Both the position numbers and the translations under genes were made by a program. A stretch of 64,000 bases of DNA from Actinomycetota bacterium. Lineage in GTDB: Bacteria > Actinomycetota > Acidimicrobiia > Acidimicrobiales > JAJPHD01. Positions 56,507-64,000 of the stretch are shown one piece after another (within the stretch, counting starts at the first letter, position 1; the number at the start of each line of letters is the position of its first letter). The notes under the pieces are model-generated. The model worked only from the letters and a program-made list of their open reading frames with translations. It was not told the origin of the DNA and did no database searches. The DNA lies in the NCBI GenBank assembly GCA_021325455.1, contig JAJPHD010000004.1:1-64000 (forward strand), read 5' to 3'.

Positions 56507-57380
56507 AGACCTCGTCGTAGCCGGCGTCCACATAGGCCCGGATGGCACGCAGGTGGCGCTCGGGATCGGGCCCGCAGGCCACGGCCTCGGCGGTCATGTC
56601 CTCCGTCACCAGCGCCGCCACCTGCTCGAAGTGCTGGGGGCTGGGGAGCTCCTGGGCCGCCTCGCCGGGGATGCCGCTCGTGCCCCAACGCTGGTGGGCG
56701 AGGCGGACGGCATCCTTCTCGTCCGTGCCCCAGCAGACCTTCACCCCTCCCTGAGCAGGGCCCTGCCCCCCTGCCTCACGGTAGCCCTGGATGGCGTCGG
56801 GGCTGGGGCTCACGTTGATGTAGCCGTCCCCGATCTGGGCCGCCAGGCGGATGGACCGGGGGCCGAAGCCCGAGACGTAGACGGGAAGGGGGGCCTCGGG
56901 CCTCGAGTAGAGGCGGGCGTTCTCCACCGTGTAGTGGTGGCCACGGTGGCTGAACCACTCTCCGCCCCACAGGCCCCGCATGACCTCCACCGCCTCGGCC
57001 AGCATCTCCTGGCGCTCGGCGGCCGAGGGCCAGCGGTCGCCCAGGATGTGCTCGTTCAGGGCCTCGCCGCTGCCCACGCCCAGCGTGAAGCGGCCCTCCA
57101 GCATGAGCGAGGCCGTGGCTGCCGCCTGGGCCACCACGGCGGGATGGATGCGCACCGTGGGGCACGTCACGGCGGTGGTGACGTGGAGCCGGGTAGTGGC
57201 GGCGATGCCACCGATCACCGCCCACACGAAGGGGGATTGTCCCTGGGCGTCGTTCCAGGGGTGGTAGTGGTCCGAGAGCCAGACCCGGTCGAAGCCGACC
57301 TGCTCGGCCAGTCCGGCGTAGCGGACCATCTCCCGGGGGCCGAGCTCCTCGCTGGAGAGGAAGTAGCCGAAGGCGGTCAC
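56430..57380 (-). CDS. F420-dependent LLM-class oxidoreductase
   Basis: Luciferase-like monooxygenase family, 316 aa, close to the F420-dependent glucose-6-phosphate dehydrogenase-like group (FGYFLSSEELGPREMVRYAGLAEQVGFDRVWLSDHYHPW in the first 45 residues, given in part). GRFTLGVGSGEALNEHILG and VYVSGFGPRSIRLAAQIGDGYI are typical. Presence implies the cofactor F420. Its start overlaps the BON gene by four bases; its 3' end overlaps the PP2C gene. Confidence 0.92.
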   Translation of the reverse strand: MTAFGYFLSSEELGPREMVRYAGLAEQVGFDRVWLSDHYHPWNDAQGQSPFVWAVIGGIAATTRLHVTTAVTCPTVRIHPAVVAQAAATASLMLEGRFTLGVGSGEALNEHILGDRWPSAAERQEMLAEAVEVMRGLWGGEWFSHRGHHYTVENARLYSRPEAPLPVYVSGFGPRSIRLAAQIGDGYINVSPSPDAIQGYREAGGQGPAQGGVKVCWGTDEKDAVRLAHQRWGTSGIPGEAAQELPSPQHFEQVAALVTEDMTAEAVACGPDPERHLRAIRAYVDAGYDEVFIAQIGPDQEGFLRFWEKELRPRLS

Positions 57381-57880
57381 GAGCTGCGCCCCGCTGCCAG
57401 GTAGGAGGCGGCCTTGTTGGGAGCGGGGGTGTCGGGCAGGTGCAGGAAGCTCTCGACCCGGTCGACACCGGCCACTCCGGCCACGGCCAGGGCGACCCCC
57501 TCCATCTGCTCTGCGGTCGCCACCTGGCCCCTCAAGGTGGCCACCCCATCGGCCACGTCCACCGTGACGTCGGTGGTGGGGAAGTCCAGCTCGGCTATGA
57601 CCTGGCGCAGGTGCTCGCGCAGGTCAACCTCGCTCTCGGGGTGGAACGTCCCCGCTCCCGTGGCCCTGGCCACAGCCCCCTCCAGGCGGCCCTCGGTGTA
57701 GTGGATCTGCTGCGATGCCGCCCGGCTGGCCTGCCTGATCTGCCGGCGGGCCAGACCGGCGGCCTGGTCCTTGGCCTGGGCCCGCCGGGTGCGTCCCCGC
57801 ACGGGATCGAACAGGTACATGAGGCCGGCCCCGATGCCCACCAGGGCCAGCGAACGCGTTCCCCTTCTGATCAAACCCAT
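57377..57880 (-). CDS. BON domain membrane-anchored protein
   Basis: A 167-aa protein: one membrane helix at the N-terminus (LALVGIGAGLMYLFDPVRGRTRR, in part), a basic/helical segment, and a BON domain (about residues 85-152: VDLREHLRQVIAELDFPTTDVTVDVADGVATLRGQV, in part) that binds lipid. The layout matches actinobacterial YtxH/BON stress proteins. ATG 57880 follows AGGAGG by 5 nt. Confidence 0.88.
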   Translation of the reverse strand: MGLIRRGTRSLALVGIGAGLMYLFDPVRGRTRRAQAKDQAAGLARRQIRQASRAASQQIHYTEGRLEGAVARATGAGTFHPESEVDLREHLRQVIAELDFPTTDVTVDVADGVATLRGQVATAEQMEGVALAVAGVAGVDRVESFLHLPDTPAPNKAASYLAAGRSS

Positions 57881-57889
57881 ATCAGCCTC

Positions 57890-58270
57890 CTATGCGATCA
57901 ACGTGTCGGTCACGGCGTCCAGGGAGGGAAAGGGACCCTCGGGCAGGCCTTCCAACCGCCCGAGCACCTCGTCATCGGCTCCCTGCTCCCGCGCCAGGGC
58001 CACCAGCGAGTCCCGCTCCGCCGGGTAGGAGGCCCCCCGCAGCCAGCGCGCCACCTGGGAGCGGACCTCGGCCCGGACCTCCTCCCCGCTGGCGGGGTGA
58101 GACTCTGCCCGCACGCCGCCGGCCACGAGCCCGGGGTCCTCGGGGAGAGGCTGCTGGTCCCTCCAGTCCTGGCTCCGGCTGCTCACCGGCGCCCCCTTGA
58201 TCAGGGACTCGACCTCCCTCTCCATCTGCTCGTCAACCCGCGGGCTGTGCTGGTCACCTTGCTGCGTCAC
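57890..58270 (-). CDS. DUF2795 domain protein
   Basis: A 126-aa soluble protein with a C-terminal DUF2795 domain (about residues 65-125: RWLRGASYPAERDSLVALAREQGADDEVLGRL, in part, and LPEGPFPSLDAV) and an acidic N-terminus. Family function is unknown; genes often sit among stress genes. GTG 58270 has GAGGAGGG 4-5 nt upstream. It is 10 bp from the BON gene, same operon. Confidence 0.88.
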   Translation of the reverse strand: MTQQGDQHSPRVDEQMEREVESLIKGAPVSSRSQDWRDQQPLPEDPGLVAGGVRAESHPASGEEVRAEVRSQVARWLRGASYPAERDSLVALAREQGADDEVLGRLEGLPEGPFPSLDAVTDTLIA

Positions 58271-58366
58271 GCATCCCTCCTCATCGCGATGGGGCCGCAC
58301 CTACCCTTCGCCCCCGCTGCGCTAATCACGCTCCTCTTGGCCTGGCGTCGTCTCCCCAGGGCCTGG

Positions 58367-59023
58367 CTATGACCTGGCCGCGGCCCGGACCGCCTCGTAG
58401 TCGCCCGCCAGCGACAGCCTCACCAGCGCCGCCACCAAGCGGGCCAGGTCCCGGCCCGGCACCAGGCCGGCCACCGCCTCGGGGCGGGCGCCCAGGCCCA
58501 GCTCCGACGCCGCCTCCAGGGCCCGCTCGTCCACGAAGGGCCGCAGCTCCTCCCACACCACCTGGGCCTCCCGGCAGAAGATGTCCGCCCCCACGGGCCC
58601 GATGCCCTTGAACTGCTGTAGCAGACGGTGCTCGGCGGGCCGCTGGCGCCCTGCCTCCTCCCGGAGCTGGCGCAGGTCGCCGTGCCAGCGGTCGAGGAGC
58701 AGCTGGGACGACTCTCCGAGCATGGTCGAGGTGCGCTCGTCGTAGCGGGCGTAGCCGGACTGGTTGAGGACCCGGGCCCGTTCGGCCCAGCTGGCCTTGA
58801 CCATCCTTTCCGGGGTGCGCCAGCCGGCCCGGGCCAGAGCCCGGCACGCCGCCACGGCGATGTCGGCCCGGATACGGGCGCTCAGGAGCATGGAGAGGCA
58901 GAGCAGGCGGAAGAGGGGACTGGGCGTGTTGCGCTCGACCCCGATCCCCGCCTCCTCGGCATAGGTCCTCCCGTGCCGGTCCAGCAGGGACCGGGCCAGT
59001 GCCTCGGCCGAGGGCCCGCTCAC
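58367..59023 (-). CDS. HhH-GPD superfamily (endonuclease III-like) protein
   Basis: A 218-aa helical protein. LFRLLCLSMLLSARIRADIAVAACRAL resembles the N-terminal half of endonuclease III, and LLQQFKGIGPVGADIFCREAQ is a helix-hairpin-helix. The catalytic Asp region and the C-terminal [4Fe-4S] cysteines of Nth are not seen, so it is a cluster-less, perhaps non-catalytic member. It follows the alcohol dehydrogenase gene by 6 bp. Confidence 0.75.
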   Translation of the reverse strand: MSGPSAEALARSLLDRHGRTYAEEAGIGVERNTPSPLFRLLCLSMLLSARIRADIAVAACRALARAGWRTPERMVKASWAERARVLNQSGYARYDERTSTMLGESSQLLLDRWHGDLRQLREEAGRQRPAEHRLLQQFKGIGPVGADIFCREAQVVWEELRPFVDERALEAASELGLGARPEAVAGLVPGRDLARLVAALVRLSLAGDYEAVRAAARS

Positions 59024-59029
59024 GGCGCC

Positions 59030-60250
59030 CTACCCGAGCGAGGCCGGAGCCAGCTCCACCTTGACCCAGCCTGGCTCCCGCCGGTCGAAGGCCCGGTAGG
59101 CGTCGACCACCGAGGCGAAAGGCTCCCGCTGGGTGAGGTTGGCGGCCAGCCCCATCCGCCCCGAGGCCACTATGTCTATGAGCTCGGGAAGGTAACGGCG
59201 ATGGTTGCAGTTGCCCAGCTTCACCGTGAGGTTCCGGTTCATGGCCAGGCCCAGGGGGAAGTGCCGGGCCCCGGGCGGGTACACGCCGATGACCCCGAGC
59301 GTGCCTGCCTTGGCCAGGGACTGGACGGCCCATTCCAGGGCCAGGGAAGGGGCGTCGCCGGGGCGCCACTGGCCGTCCTGCTCGTTGGTCTCGGGCGCTA
59401 CCTGGGCGAGCTCCTCCTCGAAGCCCTGGGCCCGGTCCTGGAGGGCCTCGGCCACCGGCCCGGAGCGGGGCCGGGTGGCGTCCACCCCCACGGCGTCTAT
59501 GGCCCGGTCCACGCCTATGCCGGCGGTCAGCTCCCGGATGGCTTCCACGGGGTCCTCCTCCTCGAAGTTGATGGGCTCGGCCCCCTGCATGCGCGCCATG
59601 TTCAGCCGGGACGGGATGGCGTCCACGGCGAAGACCCGCCCGGCGCCCTGCAGGCGGGCGCTGGCCATGGCCAGCTGGCCCACGACGCCGGCCCCGAAGA
59701 CGGCCACGGTGTCGGAGGGGGAGACCTCAGCCAGCCGGGCCCCGAACCAGGCGGTGGGGAAGATGTCAGAGAGCAGGATGGCGTCGTCGTCCCCCATGGC
59801 CTCGGGGAGCTTCACCGGCCCCGTATGGGCGAAGGGGACCCGGGCGTACTCGGCTTGGAGGCCGTCGACGGGACCGGTCGAGGCCGGGCCGCCGAAGAAG
59901 CAGGTGCCCGCCCCGGGGCCGTTGGGGTTGGCCCGGTCGCACTGGGAGTAGTAGCCGGCCCGGCAGTAGGAGCACACCCCGCAGCCGATGGTGGAGGGGA
60001 TGACCACCCGGTCTCCCGGCCTCAGGTTGCGGACCTCGGGGCCCACCTCCTCCACCACGCCCACCGCCTCGTGGCCGAGCACGGTGCCGGGGCGCATGCC
60101 CGGCACGGTGCCGCGCACCAGATGGAGGTCGGTGCCGCATATGGCGGTGGCGGTCACCCGCACCACGGCGTCGGCCGGATGCTCGATCTTCGGGTCGGGG
60201 ACGTCTTCCAGGCGGATATCGCCCACGCCTTGGAGCACGACTGCCTTCAT
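59030..60250 (-). CDS. Zinc-dependent alcohol dehydrogenase (formaldehyde dehydrogenase-like)
   Basis: A 406-aa medium-chain dehydrogenase. The catalytic-zinc ligands are in ICGTDLH and LGHEAVGVVEEVG, the structural zinc site is GCGVCSYCRAGYYSQC, and the NAD-binding loop is VFGAGVVGQLA with FAVDAIPSRL. A roughly 40-residue insertion (about residues 255-300) is typical of the glutathione-independent formaldehyde dehydrogenase branch. ATG 60250 has GGAGAGAG upstream. It is divergent from the hemerythrin-like gene. Confidence 0.93.
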   Translation of the reverse strand: MKAVVLQGVGDIRLEDVPDPKIEHPADAVVRVTATAICGTDLHLVRGTVPGMRPGTVLGHEAVGVVEEVGPEVRNLRPGDRVVIPSTIGCGVCSYCRAGYYSQCDRANPNGPGAGTCFFGGPASTGPVDGLQAEYARVPFAHTGPVKLPEAMGDDDAILLSDIFPTAWFGARLAEVSPSDTVAVFGAGVVGQLAMASARLQGAGRVFAVDAIPSRLNMARMQGAEPINFEEEDPVEAIRELTAGIGVDRAIDAVGVDATRPRSGPVAEALQDRAQGFEEELAQVAPETNEQDGQWRPGDAPSLALEWAVQSLAKAGTLGVIGVYPPGARHFPLGLAMNRNLTVKLGNCNHRRYLPELIDIVASGRMGLAANLTQREPFASVVDAYRAFDRREPGWVKVELAPASLG

Positions 60251-60403
60251 GGCTCTCTCCTCTGTGCCTGGGAATCGCGTAAAGGTCCCAGATACCCGCT
60301 TACGGGAGAGCCCAACCGGACGGCCTCCCGCCGGCCGCCAATGCCCACCCCGGGCCGGCCGCAGGCGGTTGAGAAGGCCTGAGAGCGGGTAACCAGGCCT
60401 GCG

Positions 60404-60922
60404 ATGGACGCGGTGAAGATGATGGAGGCCCTGCACGACGAGGTCCGTTCCGGCCTGGCCTCCATGCTCGACAAGGGCCCGGGGTCGGAGGAGGCGGGCG
60501 AGGTCTGGGCCTCGGTCAAGCCCCTCCTGCTCCATTCCATGGCCGGGGAGGAGACCAGCCTCTACCCGTACCTGGTGGAGGCCAAGGGGGCTGCCCCCGA
60601 GGTCACCGCTGCCGTTCAAGAGCACAACCACCTGCGCGATGCCGTGGCCCAGACCCTGGTCCACGAGCGGGACTCGGACCTCTTCACCCTGGCCCTGCGC
60701 CAGGTCCAGGCGGCCGCCGAGTACCACTTCGCCCACGAGTCCCGGACCATCGTGCGGCTCCTCGGGGAGCTGTCCCCGGGCGAGAGGGCAGATGCGGGCA
60801 AGCGGTTCGCCCAGGCCCGCCAGGCCGAGCTGGCCAGCCAGCAGCTGCTCACCGAGCACCGGCGGGCCTCGCAGGTGATCGAGTGGGCCGGGGTGGTGGG
60901 CTCCCCCCGGCTCGCCCCCTAG
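60404..60922 (+). CDS. Hemerythrin-like (HHE) protein
   Basis: A 172-aa four-helix protein with the diiron ligand pattern: EALHDEV (helix 1), LLHSMAGEETSLYP (helix 2), VQEHNHLRDAV (helix 3) and EYHFAHESRTIV (helix 4). Members bind O2 or NO, or act in iron and redox sensing. ATG 60404 has no clear Shine-Dalgarno; GGTAACC lies 8 nt upstream. The next gene (HPP) follows after 11 bp. Confidence 0.88.
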   Translation: MDAVKMMEALHDEVRSGLASMLDKGPGSEEAGEVWASVKPLLLHSMAGEETSLYPYLVEAKGAAPEVTAAVQEHNHLRDAVAQTLVHERDSDLFTLALRQVQAAAEYHFAHESRTIVRLLGELSPGERADAGKRFAQARQAELASQQLLTEHRRASQVIEWAGVVGSPRLAP

Positions 60923-60933
60923 GGCCTGGCCGC

Positions 60934-61461
60934 GTGCGGGTCTCCCAGAGCATCCACCAGCGGGTCGTAGTCCCCCTGCGGTTCCTGATCCTGGTGGGGG
61001 TGAGCCTGGCGGTGACGGGGGTGGCCGGCCACTTCCTGGACTGGCCGCTGCTGTCGAGCACGCTCGGCCCCACTTCCTATGTGTTTGCCGCCCATCCCGG
61101 GAGCGAGGGGGCCAAGAGGCGCAATGCCATCATCGGGCACTCCCTGGGCGTGGCGGCGGGGCTCTTCTCCCTGGCCGTGTTCGGCCTGTGGAGCCACCCG
61201 TCCATCGTGGCCCAGCACCACCTGGTGCTGCTCCAGGTGGGGGCGGCCGCCCTGGCCGGCGGGCTCACGGTGGCCGGCCTCGAGGTGGCCCGTGCCCACC
61301 ATGCCCCCGCCGGCGCCACGACCCTCCTCATCGCCACCGGGATAGCCGCCCCCGGCCCTCCCCTCTACGGCCTGCTCATAGGCCTGGCCATCATCATCCT
61401 CATCGGCCCCCCCTTGGCCCTCTACTTCCCCCTGGCCCGGGGCACCAACCGCCCCGCCTGA
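60934..61461 (+). CDS. HPP family membrane protein
   Basis: A 175-aa protein with four to five helices and the HPP domain: LGPTSYVFAAHPGSEGAKRRNAIIGHSLGVAAGL (the H-P pair is the family mark, given in part) and HHAPAGATTLLIATG. Relatives are linked to nitrite/nitrogen oxide transport or sensing. GTG 60934 is the start. With the preceding hemerythrin this may form a NO/O2-related pair; that is inference. Confidence 0.85.
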   Translation: MRVSQSIHQRVVVPLRFLILVGVSLAVTGVAGHFLDWPLLSSTLGPTSYVFAAHPGSEGAKRRNAIIGHSLGVAAGLFSLAVFGLWSHPSIVAQHHLVLLQVGAAALAGGLTVAGLEVARAHHAPAGATTLLIATGIAAPGPPLYGLLIGLAIIILIGPPLALYFPLARGTNRPA

Positions 61462-61477
61462 CCCGCCCCGAGCGTGC

Positions 61478-62101
61478 TCAGGGGCCCTCCTCGCCCTCGT
61501 CGGCCAGGGCCTCCTCGACGTGGTCGGGGCTGTCGTCCAGGCGGTCGAGGAAGGCGCTAACGGCCTTTCCCAGCCGGGAGCGCTCGTCGGCGGGGGGATG
61601 GCCGGCATGGCTGTGGCTGGGACCGTGCTGGAAGTCCTTGACGGCCTGGGACCCCAGGCGCTCCATGGTGCCCGGCTCGCAGCGCTGGCTGAGGAAGGGC
61701 ACCAGCTCGCCCGCCTCGTAGCGGTCGTAGGCCTCCACCTTGGCGGCCAGGTCCTTGACCAGCTTGGCCACCAGCTCGGGCCGGGACTGGTAGACGTCCC
61801 GAGGGCCCACCCCGGCGGACCGTTCGTCCAGCTCGCCGAGGACGGACATCAGCTGCTGGCGCAGCTCGTCGTAGCGCTCGAGGTGCCCCCCGTCGTCATC
61901 GAGGTGGCGCAGGGTGGCCCGCAGGGTGTCGTCGCGGACCTGGGTGAGGTTGGAGAGCTGGCCCACCAGCACCCGGACGTAGGCACCCCGGGTCGCCAGG
62001 TCCTGGGTCCCGAAGTGGAGGTCGATGGTGTGAGCCACTTCCTTCCTCGCCTCCTCGAGGAAGGTGGGCAGATCCGGATGGTCGAGCTGCTCCAGCGACA
62101 T
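61478..62101 (-). CDS. Hypothetical helical protein (hemerythrin-like possible)
   Basis: A 207-aa, all-helical, charged protein that I do not recognise. It has scattered His/Glu pairs (EVAHTIDLHFG, GGHLERYDEL, YDRYEAGELVPFL), reminiscent of HHE-type proteins, and a C-terminal His-rich patch HGPSHSHAGHP. No signal peptide. On the minus strand its start at 62101 has TACGAC 6 nt upstream, like the leaderless elements. It may relate to the hemerythrin gene at 60404. Confidence 0.55.
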   Translation of the reverse strand: MSLEQLDHPDLPTFLEEARKEVAHTIDLHFGTQDLATRGAYVRVLVGQLSNLTQVRDDTLRATLRHLDDDGGHLERYDELRQQLMSVLGELDERSAGVGPRDVYQSRPELVAKLVKDLAAKVEAYDRYEAGELVPFLSQRCEPGTMERLGSQAVKDFQHGPSHSHAGHPPADERSRLGKAVSAFLDRLDDSPDHVEEALADEGEEGP

Positions 62102-62190
62102 GGCAGGGTCGTACCCTGGAGACCACGGTCTTGACCCTTTCCCCGGGGGGGCGGGAGGGCTCCGTGGCCGGGGGGTAAGACCAGCACCAG

Positions 62191-63042
62191 ATGCCTCCCG
62201 CCCGCCGTCCCGGGGCCCTCCGCCGACGCCTGGTCCCAGCCCTGCTCACCCTCCTGGCCCTGGCCCTCGCCCTCCTGACCGCATCCTGTGGGACCAGCCG
62301 GGGGAGGAGCGGGGTGGGACCTGCCCCCCCGGCCGTCCTCACCGGGCCGCCCTCCTGTCAGCGGGACCCCTCATGCAAGGGGCCGGTGTCCGACCACGGC
62401 CAGGTGGTGCGAAGCCCGGTCGTGGAGCCCGTCTACTGGGGGCCGGGCACCAGGGGGGACCGCCCGCTGGTCAAGGCCACCTTGAGGGCCATGACCAGGA
62501 GCGGCTGGTGGGCCCTGCTCCGCCAGTACGGGGTGGGGCCCCTGCGGGCCGAGCGGGGCCGGTTCGTGGGCTACCGGCCGCCCATCACCATCTTCGGTGA
62601 GCTGCCCGCGCCGCCCGTGCCCTCTCCCTCACCCGACACCGTGCTCCTGGTGCTGCTGGGCTCGGCGGCCAGCCAGGGGATGAGCGAGCGCTCCTACTGC
62701 GGCTGGCACGGGCGCCTGCCCGTCACGGGGACCCTGGTGGCCTACGTGGTCATGGGGGGCGGGCACGGCTCCTGTCTCGATCCCTCCCAGGCCATCGCCC
62801 ACGAGCTGGCCGAGGCCGCCACCGACCCCAGCCCTGGGCAGGGATGGCGCTCCCCGGCCGGGTGGGAGGTGGCGGACCTGTGCGCCAGGAGCCCGGCGGC
62901 CACCTTCCAGCTCCTCGACAGGAGGGTGAGCCTTCCCGCCCTGTGGGACCAGGCGGCGGGGAGCTGCGCCCAGCCCCCGTCGGTGGCCCGAGCCGGCGGC
63001 CGGGCGGCCCGGGCCAGCCCCACGAGCGCTAGCCGTCCCTAG
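62191..63042 (+). CDS. EXORDIUM-like (phosphate-induced protein) lipoprotein
   Basis: A 283-aa predicted lipoprotein: signal (ALLTLLALALALLTASC, Cys about residue 31) with lipobox LTASCG. The mature part has VVEPVYWGPGTRG, SGWWALLRQYGVG, YCGWHG and the metal-binding-like HELAEAATDPSPGQGW followed by EVADLC. This set matches bacterial EXO/PHI-1 relatives. A metallopeptidase-like site is suggested by HEL..A, but activity is unproven. TAAGAC lies 9 nt before ATG 62191. Its stop overlaps a convergent small gene. Confidence 0.75.
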   Translation: MPPARRPGALRRRLVPALLTLLALALALLTASCGTSRGRSGVGPAPPAVLTGPPSCQRDPSCKGPVSDHGQVVRSPVVEPVYWGPGTRGDRPLVKATLRAMTRSGWWALLRQYGVGPLRAERGRFVGYRPPITIFGELPAPPVPSPSPDTVLLVLLGSAASQGMSERSYCGWHGRLPVTGTLVAYVVMGGGHGSCLDPSQAIAHELAEAATDPSPGQGWRSPAGWEVADLCARSPAATFQLLDRRVSLPALWDQAAGSCAQPPSVARAGGRAARASPTSASRP

Positions 63043-63218
63043 GCCGGCTGGGGGTCCGGCAGGGGCGGCTGGGGCTCCGGAGGCCCCGGGTCGGGGATGG
63101 GCGGCACCGGAGGAGAGGGGATGCCCGGATCGGGAGGGTCGGGCAGCGGGGGCTCGGTGGGGCCGGTCCCCCGGGCCGGGAAGGGGGCCTGGTCCATCGT
63201 TGTCTGCGTCCGCTCCAT
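63039..63218 (-). CDS. 59-residue proline-rich microprotein
   Basis: ATG 63218 opens a 59-codon frame: MERTQTTMDQAPFPARGTG and then a Pro/Asp-rich tail of PP.P(D/P) units (PPLPDPPDPGIPSPPVPPIP, PPLPDPQPA). It starts 9 bp after the CheB stop, so the two are probably co-transcribed. The stop shares CTAG with the convergent lipoprotein gene. The regular PPLPDP spacing suggests an extended ligand or linker for an SH3/WW-like or EVH partner, but no such partner is seen. Codon use fits the neighbours. Confidence 0.6.
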   Translation of the reverse strand: MERTQTTMDQAPFPARGTGPTEPPLPDPPDPGIPSPPVPPIPDPGPPEPQPPLPDPQPA

Positions 63219-63227
63219 GCCCCGGTC

Positions 63228-63842
63228 CTACCCGGGGGTGGCGATCCCGGCACTCCGGGCCATGCCCACCAGGGCTCCGGCGATGCTCTCGGGGGTGAGC
63301 ACCTGGTCCACGCAACCAGCCGATATGGCACTGGAGGGCATCCCCGGAGCGGCGGCGCTGGACGGGTCCTGGGCCAGCACCCTCCCGCCCCGGTCCTTCA
63401 CCGCCTGGGCCCCCCTCGTCCCGTCCCTGAGGCGGCCGGACCGCACCACCGCCACCACCCTGGCCCCCAGGGCCTCGGCCGCGCTGGTGAGCATGGCGTC
63501 GCCGCCCCCCAGGGCTAGGCGGGAACCGAGGACCAGCCGGTGCCCGGCATCGAGAGTGGCCGTACGGCCGGCGGGGATGACGGTCACCCCGGGGGGGCCG
63601 ACGGGCATGCCTTGGGTGGCCGTGCGCACCGGCAGCTCGGTCCGGCCCTTCAGCAGCCGGGAGAGGCGGCCCGGGTCAGGCTGGGCCCGCCCGTGCTGGA
63701 CCAGCACTATGGGCACCGGGAACCAGGAGGGGAGGCAGGCCAGCAGGCGGGAGATGGCATCGATGCCGCCCAGTGAGGCCACCACCACTATCAGCTTGGG
63801 GGACAGCGGGGAACCGGTCTCGCTGGCGGTGGGCATGGGCAC
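63228..63842 (-). CDS. CheB-type methylesterase domain protein (no receiver)
   Basis: A 204-aa stand-alone CheB catalytic domain. Nucleophile in VVVASLGGIDAI (Ser about residue 23), His in IVLVQHGRAQ (about 49) and catalytic Asp region in VVAVVRSGRLRDGTRGAQAVKDRGG (in part). There is no receiver domain. GTG 63842 is the start, 3 bp after the stop of the PAS-type gene. Such free CheB domains often pair with CheR/PAS kinases in non-chemotaxis sensing. Confidence 0.9.
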   Translation of the reverse strand: MPMPTASETGSPLSPKLIVVVASLGGIDAISRLLACLPSWFPVPIVLVQHGRAQPDPGRLSRLLKGRTELPVRTATQGMPVGPPGVTVIPAGRTATLDAGHRLVLGSRLALGGGDAMLTSAAEALGARVVAVVRSGRLRDGTRGAQAVKDRGGRVLAQDPSSAAAPGMPSSAISAGCVDQVLTPESIAGALVGMARSAGIATPG

Positions 63843-63845
63843 TCA

Positions 63846-64000
63846 TCACCCCGGGCTGGGAGGCCTCTCGTCCTCCGCCCCCCTCCCGGCCCGCCGGGGG
63901 GCGTCCTCGGCCCGCATGAGGATGATGGCCCCGTCGGGGCCGGTCCCCTTCAAGGGGTAGATCGACACCTGGCAGCGGATGGCACGCCCCCGGCGGGGTC
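63846..64000 (-). CDS. C-terminal end of a PAS/CheR-type sensor (partial)
   Basis: Only the last 50 codons are inside the window. GRAIRCQVSIYPLKGTGPDG followed by AIILMRAEDAP looks like the end of a PAS domain (as in CheB/CheR-PAS hybrids), then a basic disordered tail. The stop is 3 bp before the CheB start, so they form an operon. The rest of the protein lies beyond the window. Confidence 0.5.
   Translation of the reverse strand, partial: PRRGRAIRCQVSIYPLKGTGPDGAIILMRAEDAPRRAGRGAEDERPPSPG

Noticed and set aside
61478-62101. Calling this gene a definite hemerythrin
   Set aside because: The His/Glu spacing does not give a complete HHE ligand set by eye; left as hypothetical.
62064-62600. 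Plus-strand frame across the lipoprotein start
   Set aside because: Out-of-frame reading of the EXORDIUM-like gene; the lipoprotein frame has signal peptide and motifs.

Overview
The window is very G+C-rich (about 70% by eye) and densely coded on both strands. Gene order and families point to an Actinomycetota bacterium. The run ndk-mreB-mreC-mreD-mrdA-rne-rplU-rpmA-obg-nadD-rsfS is the actinobacterial cell-elongation/ribosome block. There is also an F420-type luciferase-like oxidoreductase, a DUF3107 gene followed by a tandem ArsA-like ATPase pair, PspC and DUF1707 proteins, and many GTG starts and apparently leaderless genes. An Acidimicrobiia-like lineage is my best guess, but no rRNA is present to prove it. 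I see no tRNA, rRNA, CRISPR, insertion sequence or prophage.

Layout. 1-16.3 kb is the housekeeping block: the clpX 3' end, folC, a PAS-GAF-PP2C phosphatase, a SRPBCC protein, ndk, mreBCD, PBP2, RNase E/G, L21, L27, a peroxiredoxin, Obg, NadD and RsfS. 16.4-20.3 kb carries a complete 5-oxoprolinase (PxpA plus a fused PxpB-PxpC), an unrecognised conserved gene and an SCP2 protein. 20.8-30.6 kb is a polyamine uptake/catabolism locus. On one side of a divergent promoter are ALDH, PotA, PotD, PotB and PotC; on the other are a glycosyltransferase and an FAD amine oxidoreductase. Two closely similar Lrp/AsnC regulators bracket the locus.

30.6-38.5 kb holds a sigma-70 factor divergent from Lon, a LolA-like/ABC exporter unit, an orphan LuxR regulator with a degenerate receiver, and a methyltransferase. 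38.5-44.4 kb has tandem GNAT, O-methyltransferase, dGTPase, a cation/H+ exchanger and a sugar transporter. 44.5-50 kb is a PspC/DUF1707 envelope-stress module with a PspC-histidine kinase and response regulator, then DUF3107 and the ArsA-like pair. 50-64 kb is an accessory stress/redox region: a 37-residue membrane peptide, a YaaH-type transporter, ChaB-Rho_N, a DJ-1/PfpI protein, two more PP2C phosphatases around a MarR gene, LLM oxidoreductase, BON, DUF2795, a HhH-GPD protein, Zn-alcohol dehydrogenase, hemerythrin-like, HPP, an EXORDIUM-like lipoprotein, a proline-rich microprotein, CheB and the end of a PAS-like protein.

Regulatory themes. Many transcription units begin with a TANNNT hexamer 5-9 nt before the start codon (often TAGNCT, N9, ATG), the layout of leaderless transcription. 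Two distant loci (upstream of ALDH and of the PP2C at 54.7 kb) share a different promoter, TTGC..-N18-CACACTCAGG, directly followed by a tiny leader peptide. Several genes appear to lack any ATG/GTG/TTG where homology begins (folC, the gene at 18.9 kb, the PspC kinase), which suggests CTG initiation or frame errors.
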